Shown: one piece after another, positions 27,501 to 39,500 of the stretch | Position numbering within the stretch: the first letter of the stretch is position 1 | Layout: each line of letters begins with the position of its first letter | Translations under genes and position numbers: made by a program | The notes under the pieces: generated by a model | Seen by the model: only the letters and a program-made list of their open reading frames with translations | Database searches by the model: none | What the model was told of the DNA's origin: nothing | DNA from: Aulostomus chinensis | Taxonomy: Eukaryota > Chordata > Actinopteri > Syngnathiformes > Aulostomidae | Direction: 5' to 3' | Assembly: GCA_037954235.1 (NCBI GenBank) | Contig: JBBMOA010000017.1 | Location: 25,805,027 to 25,869,026, forward strand | Length of the DNA: 64,000 nucleotides

Positions 27501-30500
27501 ATTGGTGATACCGGATGTGAAACTCTGGCTCCAGACCTGTCACAATAACCGCTCTTTTCTCCTGACAGACTCATTGGTCTTCGCCAAAGTTTGACAGTCC
27601 TGCCACTGCACCTCTCAGATGGTGTGAGATCAAGCATCCAGTTGCTCAAGGAGCTATTCCCAGGTAAGTGGCAGAAGGCGCACATGACAAAGTCCTTTCC
27701 AAAAGCAGATGGGGGGGGGGGGGCTGCGGTGTCACCTTTGTTTTGATCTTGCGCTCATATTGGCTTTCCTCTCTTACAGAATGTCCACTTCCAGACTCCT
27801 CTGAGGTAAGACCACTTCTATGGATCTATGACACGGATGACACCGTGCATGTTGAAATTCATAGGAAATTCCCTTGGCACAGTAACTCTGCTAAGGAGGT
27901 TGCAGTAAACTAATCAAACGTTTAAGTACATTTCCCCGCAAGAGTAACAACTATGCTTTGCCTGTCCCCAGTGCAAGCCGACCCCAGTCGATGGTGAGTT
28001 TGCGAAATATGAGACATGTCAAGATTGATAGCAAAATGGCTCTCTGGAGTTACTATTTCTAACACACCAACATTATCTTTTCACAGAGGATCTCATCTGT
28101 GCTGCGGTTGATAGGTATGCTGTGGTCACTGGAGAGTCTGCCTAGCTACAACCATTTAGTACAATCTCACAGAGATCACAATGGTTTCCTTTTGTGTCCC
28201 TCTCCACAGCTCCAAGCTGGACTCTACGAGCCATTCATCTGAAACCCTGTGCACTTTCAGCGTCACAGAGCATGCCTGTTCCTCTGTAAGAATGCTTTAA
28301 TCAAACCAGGGAGGGAAGAAAGACATTTAGCCTTTGCTATGGTGCTCTCCTGAGGGGGAAAAATGCCCATGTTCTGAAAGACTTTTCTCACTCGTTTGAT
28401 TTCTTCCAAGGCAAAACATCTCACACCCAGCAACGTGGTGAAAGTGACGGATTGCTCACTGGGAAGCCGAAAGTCATACCCTGTAGTGGTCTGGAAGCTT
28501 CTCTTCCAAAAAGCATCTGAAGCTCACGACCAGGCTCTTTTGTCATTTGCCAGCATGGTAAAGCCAGTTCCACAATTTGAAATCTTTGGGTTTTCTTGTT
28601 TGGGCATCAAATCAACATATTCTTTGCGATTTTTAGGCCCCCCAAAGCAGCAACCCAGCCTTGTCGCATGTTCTTGAGGCTCTTGGAGAGGTGGTAATTG
28701 CCAATTTCAACCAGACACAACTTCAGGATGAGAACTTTGTCAGCAGCTGGTTCAAGACAAAGCTTGGTCCACTTTTGGCTTCTCCCTCTCCAAACTTCCT
28801 TGTCTGCCTCAGTTTCAAGAACTTCAGCTGCCAGACGTACCAGACTGTGTAAGCAAATAACGTGGTTTATTTTTCAGCTCACGTAATCTACTTATGTGAT
28901 GTACTGTACCGCTCTCCGCTCCCTTAATTGCCTCCCTCACCCCAAGGGGATGAATAAAGTTTTCTGAACCTGAAGCGTGGGAAGAAGATTACAGTGGAAG
29001 CGACAGTTTTCTACTTGTTAGATTTTTAAAAACCTTCTCTGTGATTTTTTTTTTTTTTTTTTTTAGCATTCAGGCATTCAACAGCCAAGCGGCATTCATG
29101 GACAAAGAACGCAAGGAAATGGTCTTCACTTACTTCATCAAGACATTCCTTTCGAGAAATGACTTACCAGGTAAAGGTGCATAATTAAGCTCAACTTGGT
29201 GTCATCCTGATTGTATATGGTGGGAGCATCCCGCAAACATCTTTGCTTCTGTCTCTTTCGCAGATCCTGGCTGTGTGTCATCCACCACAGATAGTAGTGA
29301 CTGGCTGGAGGTAAACCTTGGCAACTTCTCCAGTTTTGCAACCCTGCAGGATTTGCAAGCCCTAAACCCAGACTTCTCAGTTGTAAGTTTCAACAGCAGT
29401 CGTAGCATCCATGTCCAAGCTGACGCGTCTGCCAATGGTCCAGCAACTGCTTCTGTTTCATTTCATTCTGATTCTGTTTCGTAGGACGAGGCGCTGGAAG
29501 ACCTCACCCCTACTCAGTTGGCACAGTTGGCACTGATCAATGGGGCCTTGAACGATACAACGCAGATGGGCATTTTGTTTGAGCAACTTGAGAAGGGCAA
29601 TGCTCTGGACAACCTGGATGATTTCCTCACAGAACTGACTATAAATGAGCGGGTAGGCTACTGCTTGTCACTGGTGAAAAGAGGACAAACGTGGGCTTCT
29701 CCATCTACGTTAGTCAGCACTTGCAAAGGGATTCTGTCTTGACAAATATATCATTTTGCTCTGTCCAGCAATTTTGCGTGGTTGCGAGCCAATAATGCAC
29801 GGAGTGCCTATAACAGGGGCATTGGGAAGTGTATTAATCCTTTCTTGGTTTACTTTGACAGGTGCCTAAATTCCAACCTGCTGTGAGAGATGCTGTGATG
29901 AATAAGACCTTCGCTATCATCAGTCCCCATTTCAGCGAATTCAAGGAGAGCGACTGGTTCATGTGGTTCGACCGGAAACTGACTCCTGTCCTCCCAAGTT
30001 TCACACCAATGATGCTGATAAATGCCACCTCAACCATAAACTGCACAAACTACCATGTGGTGTGAGTAGTGTCTCAAAGGCATGAGGGACTGCATTGCTG
30101 AAAAGCACAGCATGTTATTGAGCGGATGGGTAAGAACGTTTTCAATTTTTTATCCTTTCTAGGGTCAGAGGGCTGGCCAGAGCTTTCCTTGCAATGCCGT
30201 TGCAGAGACGACAAGGAATCACAGTTGTCCTGCTGGACTACCTGGTGAAATCTGGAAGCACCATCAACAAGCCAGGTAGGGCTGACACAGTAAACTGTGC
30301 CACCAGATTGCGTTTGGTGGTGGTGGTGGTGGTGGTGGGGTGGAGGGTTTATCCATGAATTTGACCGAAATTTGGGAGTAAGTATGCCTACATGACGGCA
30401 AATGTTAACTGTCACTTGTCTGATTCCATGTGAATTCATGGAAAATAATGGCGGCACATTGTACTCACGCTAACGTCCCTCTGCATTCCTCAGTTTGCCG

Positions 30501-33500
30501 GCAGGCGATTCAGAATGATGGCGAATGGATTGAAGAAAACTTGGGTCCCTTTTCCGAGTACACCACATACTCTGAGCTCAAAGTCTTCAACCTCTCTGTG
30601 GTAGGTCACATGTTTCGGTAGCAAGCGTCCTTGATGACAGCAGCACATTATTCAGAAGTTGAGATGTCAGCGCATGGGCGTGGGTTTTCAAAGCCAGAGG
30701 GTATAGGATTTCACATGTCTGGTTAGAGCTTTCGACAGACCCACAATAAAACTTCTATATTTTGAATAATCGAGTAAATCAATTCGCATTTTTTTTAAAC
30801 CATATTCGCAATTTCCATTTTTATTGTGTATTCAGAATCAGGTGGTATGTTGTTTTTTCAAATATACTGAAGAAATTGTTTATAACCATAAATGCAAGAG
30901 TCTCAATTTAATTGTATCATTTTTTAAATTTAAGTATTTGGCATTCACATCAATAACACCATCAAAATAATTCCACAGCTCAATTTAACTGAATATGCTA
31001 GTTATATCTTGATGTTGAATATCCAAATTAAACTTAATTTTAGGCTTCATTGTCCACAAGTTTATACATCATAAACATTTTTATTATCTATTCTTGTCGT
31101 TGTAACAAATCGCACTGGTCTTTCAAACTAGTTTTGTGTATCAGCACAGCCATGATAGAAAGAACAGAATCACAACAGCTCAAATAAAGTCACACTACTT
31201 CAGCCTTAGTATCCGGGAGAGAAAAGCTCAGAAGCACCAGGAACAAAAAAAAAGATGTTGCAAAGATTTTGCTCACTTACATTAAAATCACTCGATTAAA
31301 TCTAGTGAATCAGGTCAGCAAAATTAATGACAAACCACTTTAGGACTGTCTGGCATCCAGCCAAGGATCTGCAGAGTTGAACAACCATCCATAAATATGA
31401 TCCGAAACCCTGAGCAGGACCGTGTACAGTCAGTGACGGTTTACAGTAAATTATCAATCAGGAAATCAGCCATTTATCCTTAATGTAAAAAACCAATGAT
31501 GCAACCAAGTCTAACTGTTACCCCCGTTCCTCTCTATTGTTGCTAAAATGGTCATTTGTAGCATTTGCACAGCTACAGTTTCCCTAAAGGTGTTAATAAT
31601 CAGTGAGAAAGATGCAAGAATTGAACTTCGAGTTGTCGAGTAGTGTTTCACATTGGCAGAATATGTAATACACGACAGAATTATTGAATTGTCACAGTCT
31701 GGCTCATTTAGCGGTTTACCATTGATTAAATGCAGACTCAGCCCTTCACTGTATGTTCTGGAAGCTTCTGTACATTCCCCCATACTTTTCCATGTTTAAA
31801 AATCTTAAAATTAAAGTCTGGAAAAGAAAAATTCTTCAAGCAGTTTCAGCCTTTAAACATGGCTGAGTCTCAGTCCAGGGGCCTAATGTGGCTTTTATTG
31901 TTTTGCTTTGTGGTATTTTCTTCTTTCCATCACACATGTAGTAGTTGTTACAGTTTTATTCATCACATGTTCATTTTGTGTCATTTCCCCCTCTTAGGTG
32001 ACATCACTCGGATCCCTGTCTTCACGACAACAAGCTGCCTTGCTTCTTGATGCAGACAACCTGTCGAATGAAACCCTTACAAGGCTTGTGTTCGCGGAGC
32101 TTACTGCTCCATCACGTCTGGAAGACCTTGAATCCTTCTTTGATGGATTTGTTCGTGGTGCTACAGAGGTAAATATCTTAACTGCCATTAGATGCACATT
32201 GTTGCTGTCAAAATAGACATATAGTTATTATTATTTTTTTCATCTCTTCCAGAAAAACCTGACAACAATTGATTCAAGTGTGCGAGACACCATTCTAAAT
32301 CGAACCCTAACTGCACTTGGCCCAAAACTAAACACACTTGATCCTGAGGGATTCAAGTTGTGGTTCCAGGTCTACCTGCGACTGTTCCTTCCAAGCTTGA
32401 ACTCAAACACATTTGAAAGTATTCCAAGAAATGTCACTTGTAACTCCTATCAAGAAATGTGAGTAAAATTCTAATTTCTCTTCACCAAATTCACTACAAG
32501 AATCTAAAAAAGGCAAATGGAAGCAGAGTGCAACTGTACGTTTCCCATCCAAGTCAGCTGAGTATCAATGCTTTGTACTCACAGCGTCAAGGGATGCAAC
32601 AACATTTTCACCCAACTCTCCACAAAGCAGACCCGACAGGTTTTCACATTCTCCAGAGATTATCTGCAGAGGCAATCTTCCTCAGGTAACATTGATGGCT
32701 TCATTCATATCTTTTATTGATGAGTGTGCCATCATTCATGCTAATCTTCAATATGGCGAGGTCATTTTAAATATTCAATATTGTTATTTTTAGGTTTATC
32801 CTGTGTTGAATCTGTAAATGATGACAGACGCTGGCTTGAAGACAACTTCGGACAGTTCCATGTGCATGCCTCATTCATTGATTTTGTAACCCTGAAGAAT
32901 GACTTCAATGGGGTAAGATTATTCTGACGATGTTATGTCCTGATGTTTAAGTGAAAACTCACAGGGTCGTCTCCCCTCCCTTTGACGAGCTCTGGTCCCA
33001 GGAAACAGAAAGCAAATAGTAGCTGCTTGACAATCTGCTTATTCAATATATACCCAAACAAGCTAGCGCACTAGCAAGAACAAGAGGGTCATGAAGATGG
33101 GTTTTAAAGTGACACCATGTCATGTGATCTCAACTGAGGAATGACACACATTGCCTCACAGTTTGGTGGTGTCAATGTGAAACGCTTAACCTAAACAAAG
33201 AACTGCAAGCCACATGTCCAACTGTTGGTGTTCACATCCTGAAATGCTGCTGTCACTTTTAGGTGGAGGTTGCAGATCTTCTTACCCCAGATCAGCTGGC
33301 CCAGCTTGCAGCCACTCCAACACAGCTAAAGGGAGCGCAGGATGTAACCAAAATCATGACAGCCGTCAACCCTGATGACTACGCCGCTTTCTTTGACGTG
33401 GTCTCCCCGGCCATTGAGGTACTGTAAGCATTACGTAGGTGATCTTTCCCCTCAACTCAAATCAAAGTGTTTTGTGAGATAGATGACCCATAGATGGTAT

Positions 33501-36500
33501 TGTGATTCAGAAGTGATATGTTGACGTTTACTGTGTCTGTCAAACTCTTCCTGACACCATGTCAAAATCCCCCAGACCAACCCAGCCGCCTACACAGAGG
33601 AGGAGAAATCCGCCTTCCTCCAGGCAGTGATCGACAGTGGAAAGCTGTCCTCTTCTGCCATCAATGACACCAAGTTCCAGATCTGGCTCCAGGTCCGACT
33701 GAGACCCCTCCTCGTCAACGTGCCCTCTGACCTGGTGGCACCATTATTTGACATGGTGAAGAACAGGAGTTGTGAAAGCTTTCAAGAACTGTAAGAACTT
33801 CTGCACTCATGTTGAGAGTTTGAGGGATTCTGTCAGTGATCAGCAGACAAAAAAGTGAAATGCAAAGCAAGTTGGGTACCAAATGAAGTGATGGCCACTT
33901 TTATATTTATACATTTTATTTTTATTTCATAGAGCTTCAGCCTAACACTATTCTGACTTTAGGATTTCATTATTGGACACACTGCACTCGGCATTCAGCA
34001 AGGAAACCCACCAAGAGATCTTCAAAAACATCCTGGCCACCCTTACAGGTTGGTACCATGAAGTCTGACAATGACACATCCAGGACCAAATGGGAAGGCA
34101 TTTTTTTAATCAAAGCGAAAATGAAAACTTTTTTTCCCAAAAACGTGTTCTAATGTTACCCTTCTGTCTTGAAATGGACGCTGATTTCCTTTGTGTTTGA
34201 AACAGGTCAGACACCCCTCAAGTGTTACCGTGGCGGCAGCTTCTACATCTATCTGGAGGAGGTTTTCCTGAGTTTTGGCTTTCCAGACGTGTTCACTTTC
34301 ATATCTCTTTTACCACCAACAGGCACAGCAGAGGTACATTTTCAGAGTTTTATAAATTCTTTGCCCAAACACAGAGGTTGAAAGGAAGACATAAGTTACT
34401 ATCACTTATCCCATATGTACAATGTCCAAGGTTTATACGGAAGCCCACAGACAATCTACTGCCCCAGCAGCATAAACTGCCCATCATACAGAATTAATAA
34501 CGTCACTGATAAGAGTCACTGAATTTGTGAGTAGCAATTTTCAGGCCAGGAAAAATGTACGACAGGAAACAAAGCCAGAAATTTGTTTAAAACTTGTGGA
34601 AATATTCTTCACAAGGACCTGCATATTAAAGAGAAAATATACATTTTGGATATGAAGCCATGTAGCTTGTTAAATGTACACTGGTATATTTCATTTCATC
34701 ATGATTGACTTTCGTTTTATGGTTGTGAAAATTCCTTTCAAGGCATTTAAATGTTATTGAAATTTATGTTATTAGATTTCTGCTCTAAGTAGAGGAGTTC
34801 AAGTACCTTGGGGTCTTGTACACGAGCAAGGAAGAGACAGATCATGAGATTGACAGGTGGGTTGGTGCGGCGTCTACGGTGATGTGGACTCTGCATCGGC
34901 CCGTCACGGTGAAGAGGGAGCTGAGCTGAGAGAAAAAGCTCTCGGTTCACCAGTCGATCCACGTTCCAACCCTCACCTGCAGTCGTGAGCTCTGGGTAAT
35001 GAGTAAAATGAGTTTCCTCCAGGGGGTGGCTAGGCTGTCCCCTAGAGACAGGGTGAGAAGGTCCATCATCCAGGAGACGCTCAGAGTAGAGCCGCTGCTC
35101 CTCCACATCGAGAGGAGTCAGATGAGGGGGCTTGGGTATCTGGTGAGGATGCCTCCCAGCACCTCCCTGGGGAGTTGTTAAGGGCATGTCCGAGCAGCAG
35201 GAGGCCTCAGGAAAGACTCAGGATACACTGGAGGGACCATGTCTCTGAGCTGGCCTGGGAACGCCTCGGGATCCCTGTGAGGAGCTGGATGAAGTAGCTG
35301 GGGAGATGGAAGTCTGGGTCTCTCTCTGCTTAGGCTGCTGCCCCCCTTGACCCAACCCCGGCTAAGCAGAAGAAGATAGATGGATGGATGGATGGATGAA
35401 AGTTGGTGGTAAAAATGGACAAGCCGTGATTGTAACTGTCGTTTTCAGCTCCTGAGCACCATCACCCCCTCGGAGCTGCGTCTGCTCCTCAGTCAGCCTG
35501 GTGCCATCAGTCATGACGCTGACATCTGCATCATCTTCCACAACTACAACAACACTCCTGCCTTCCTAGAATCTGTGCGTCCCTTCTCTGACTCACCCAT
35601 ATTACATATATTAACTCATCTATCTATTCACTGATTGTATGCATCTATATGCCATCAGGAGGATCTTCCAGATGATGTAAAGATGGCGACCCTGCCCTGC
35701 GTTTGGCCCTTGGCACTGAGCAGCAACATCAAATCTGAGGTTGATTATTGGTTCGATCTGAGATTGAGGACCTATCTCAGATTCCTCAACAAGAGCCTCA
35801 TCAGCTCCACCCAAGTGCAGAACGCTTCATGTCTTTCCTTCCAGAAACTGTAAGTCTTTTTTTTTACAGTGTGAATGACCAACAGTGATGCGGTCACAGG
35901 TCATGACACACACACGTCTGGTTTCCTCCTCAACAGTGTCTCTGTCATGGGATCAAACTTCTCCTACAATGGCACTGACCTCCAGCAGAGTGATGTGTAC
36001 GCCACCATCAGCTCCTACTTGAGAAGTGGTAAGATGCATGTTTGAGGAAGTGTTCTTGTTGAATGGTTAGTAAATGTGGAGAGAAGAGACTAGACCAGGT
36101 GGAGAAGACTCCACCCACTTGTCCAGAATAATCCTCACGAGTACCTATAGTAGTATGTGTACTAGTATATTCTGTACCAGAACCCACTCAGTATATCTGG
36201 GCTTTGTTCAGGGTTTAATGCATTCTCACTTATTATGAATAATTGAATTACAGATGTGGCAAAGATACACATTCATTACTCAAGTCGATGTACACGTATT
36301 CACGTAAAAATGACTGGTAGAAGTAAATGCACTGATTCAGACTATAAACTCATGTAAAAGGAAAGAAGTGCACTTCTTGTACTCAAGAATGGGGTCAAAA
36401 ACTCTTTATACACTATCAATATTCAAAAACTATCAAATACCATAACAGTAATACTGTTGATAAAATATTATATCACAAAGTGTCCTATGTGCCGTACATC

Positions 36501-39500
36501 TCTGAGACGATGCAGCTGCTCAGTGAAACTCTACTCGTCTTGTTCTTGGTAGAACATACGTGTCATCCCACTCTGGAACATACAGGAAGTATTCATCTGT
36601 AAAAGTAACATGCTTGTTTTTCAAATAGAAGCAGTAGACGGTAAAGATTTGTGTTAAAATGTTGGGACTAAAAGCACTTTAAAAAGTTGTCAAAAAATAA
36701 AGTAATTCAGGTAAATTGAGGCCTGATGCGATGGCTGGAATGCCAGTCGGGCAAAACGTCCGTGTTTGCAGTCAGCGCTTCTTTCCTCTGGACAGACTCT
36801 GGAGTCCCATGCTACAGTGCCAGTGATGCAGACTTGAACTCCACCGCCTGGTTTGTGAATTACGTTGGCAGCTTCGTGACCTATCTCACCCTGGAGGATA
36901 TCACCAGCTTTGTTTCCACCAGTCAGGTGTGCAGCTCGTCTCGGTTGTTCAGCAGGAATGACTCCACTTTGCTTTTATTAGTAAAGACTGACATATTTTT
37001 GTTTTTTTCTCATGTTGCAGAGCCTGGTGTTCCTGGAGGACCAGGCCAACCTGGAGCTGTTTAACAACAAAGTGATCCACAAAGATGTCACCAACTACTA
37101 CATCTCACAGCTTTTCAAGTTCAATCCCAACTTCAGCCCACTGATGTGAGTCTCCACCCACCACTTCAACCTGGACGGCGTGTGGCTGAGCACACGCTTT
37201 AGTCCAGAGAGACTGAGCACACGTTGTCAGCTGTAGATCCTCATCATCATCACGCTCTTCATCAGGCTCCAGGCCTCGTCGTGTGTCTTTAGTGGAAGGG
37301 ACGAGTGACGTTTTAGCTGTTTTAGAGCTTCTATGTTTGATATGAGGCTGACGGCTCTATCCCTGTCCATCCAGGCTCCCTGGCATCGTCCAGTGTTCCT
37401 CTGAGATCCCCAGCTCAGTGTATACTTCTGTCACCGAAGCCGATACCTTCCACATCCTGGACGAGCTGAAGAGGTTCTGCAACAGAACAGAAAACCCTGA
37501 GGTACCGGTGTTCTCAATCACAAGAGTTCAGGTTTTAAATCCAAAGGATAAAACACAGATTTAGACATTTGAATGAGGTCGTTTGTCCTTTTAAAAGTCA
37601 AATTTTAAAAACCATCCTGTTTCATGGGATAAGCTGAGTCTGCAATTACTGCTCACATTGTTTAGGTGACAAGCCAGTCTTTTACATAGTGAAGGGTTTA
37701 TCAGAGGCAGCTGGACAGAGGCTGAGTTTGAGGGGGGAATGGCTGTGTGGTCCAGAGGAATCATGCTCATGTACGTTTGACAGACAAACAACGAGAAAAC
37801 ATGAAAATGGGGAGAAGAAGTTGCTTTCACTGGCGAGGGTTCATCCTGTCACCTGAGCCACTGAATCGCTCATATTGCCGTATAATGATTGATTCAGTAA
37901 TATACGACATCTTGATTTTGAACCATAACATTCTTGAAGGATTATTCCCTATTCAGGAGTTCAACACAATATGTCATAAAAAAATCTGATGAAGTATTCA
38001 ACCTTTTTCAGTTCAGTACGTTTTTACAAAGTTGCATTTGGAAACAGCCCAGTTAGTCAGGTGCTCTGTTTTAGAGAACAATAAAATCATTCGTTATGAA
38101 GAATGAACAGTCACAGCCTTCCATATAGGACACCTGTTACCAGTTGCTCAGCAGATGTGAGGAGACCATCAACTTTAGGGTGTTTTAAGGTGTCTTATGA
38201 GAGTTGAAGCACCAAGATGGTTTTTTGCCGGCGAAGTTCCCGCAACAGTTGGTTCAGTCCACTTCCTCTCCTGGTCCCCGGGTCTCGGTGTTTTGCTTCT
38301 CTCCAGGTTGCAGGTTGATATTTGTACTCTGACACATGACACTGCCTTATTATATCTTCTATTTGTTCTGTAGGTTTCTGCCGCTCTGGCTTCCAACATT
38401 CAGACCATCACCTCCGAGACCTTCGTGATCCTTGACAGCGCCAGCGCTGGCCTGAGCACCGGCCAGATCTCTTCAGTTTCCCCATCAGTGCTGATTTCCT
38501 CCCTGTCCACCCTGAGCTCTGTCAGCACCTGGAGCCAGGAGCAGAGCGCAACAATCATCAGCAGCATGACAGCTGGAGGCTTCCAGGTAACGGCACCGCT
38601 GATGGACGGTAACGTGAGAATAATCTGTGTCAGAGCTCTCCAGCGGTCCAGTTGCTCTCTAGAAAACTCAGAAGCTCTCAGTCATTAAAGCTAAGGAAGA
38701 GGTCACAGTGGGTTTATTCATTCACAGCCCTCAAGAGGACAAAGCTCCAGCCCAGCTGATCGGCTTGCTGAGATTATCAGCCAGTATTAGCATATCGGTA
38801 TCAGCAAAGGCCCAGCTGACGAATCAGCTGCCTGATATTGGCTGATATTAGTTGGTAGTAGCAATGAAATGGCTGTCATTCATGATTAATAGGCCGATAT
38901 TAGCTGATGACAAGACTTTTTTTTTAAGTGAAGGCAAAGTGCTCGGTTTCCTTTAGAGATGTTCTTGCGTTATCTGTCTGGTGGGCGCTGCGCTCCAGCC
39001 GTGCTCTGAGTCACGCGTAATAGAAAGGACACCAAATCCTGATGGAAAAGATAGCAACCGCTGCTTCTGTTGCCGACCGTTTTTGAACAGTGCAGCTTAA
39101 TCTACTTGGCAACCCTTGGACCACTGAAACACAACATCCGTATTTATTAATGATTTTTCTTATAATTCAATTGTAAATTTGAATTTGGAATATTAATTTA
39201 TAGCCAAGTACAGTTTAATAAACTGCATAAGTTGTTAAAATAAAGTAACTGAAGTGGTGGCTGTATGTGCACGTGTGAACCAGATCAAGAGTGGATCCTC
39301 GCTGGAGTCTCTGGGCACCCTGCTCTCAGGACTCCCCTCCAGGTTCATCAGCAACATCCCGGCGTCTGAGTTGCTCAGCGTGTCTCAGAGCAGAACCTTC
39401 ATCTCACACATGCTGCGCACGACACAAGTGGTCAAACAAGCCTTTGTCCAAAAGGTACAGTTCCCTCGTGGCCCTCCAGGATTCTCAAGTCAACCATCAA

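Noticed and set aside
1..30715. Regular tandem repeats as a CRISPR array or satellite DNA
   Set aside because: The period is ~4 kb and each unit is a set of spliced coding exons in one continuous frame. This is a coding tandem array.
1..30715. The array as a purely artificial assembly duplication
   Set aside because: Units differ by SNPs, poly-G lengths, one hairpin replacement and one amino-acid change, with recombinant marker patterns. Exact copy number still needs read-level confirmation.
31511..31783. 90-residue reverse-strand frame in the array-boundary intron
   Set aside because: AT-rich sequence with no family resemblance and no splice-site context.
34999..35181. Small host gene with a clean 60-residue frame
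   Set aside because: It is a fragment of the Rex3-like reverse-transcriptase region with stops on both sides.
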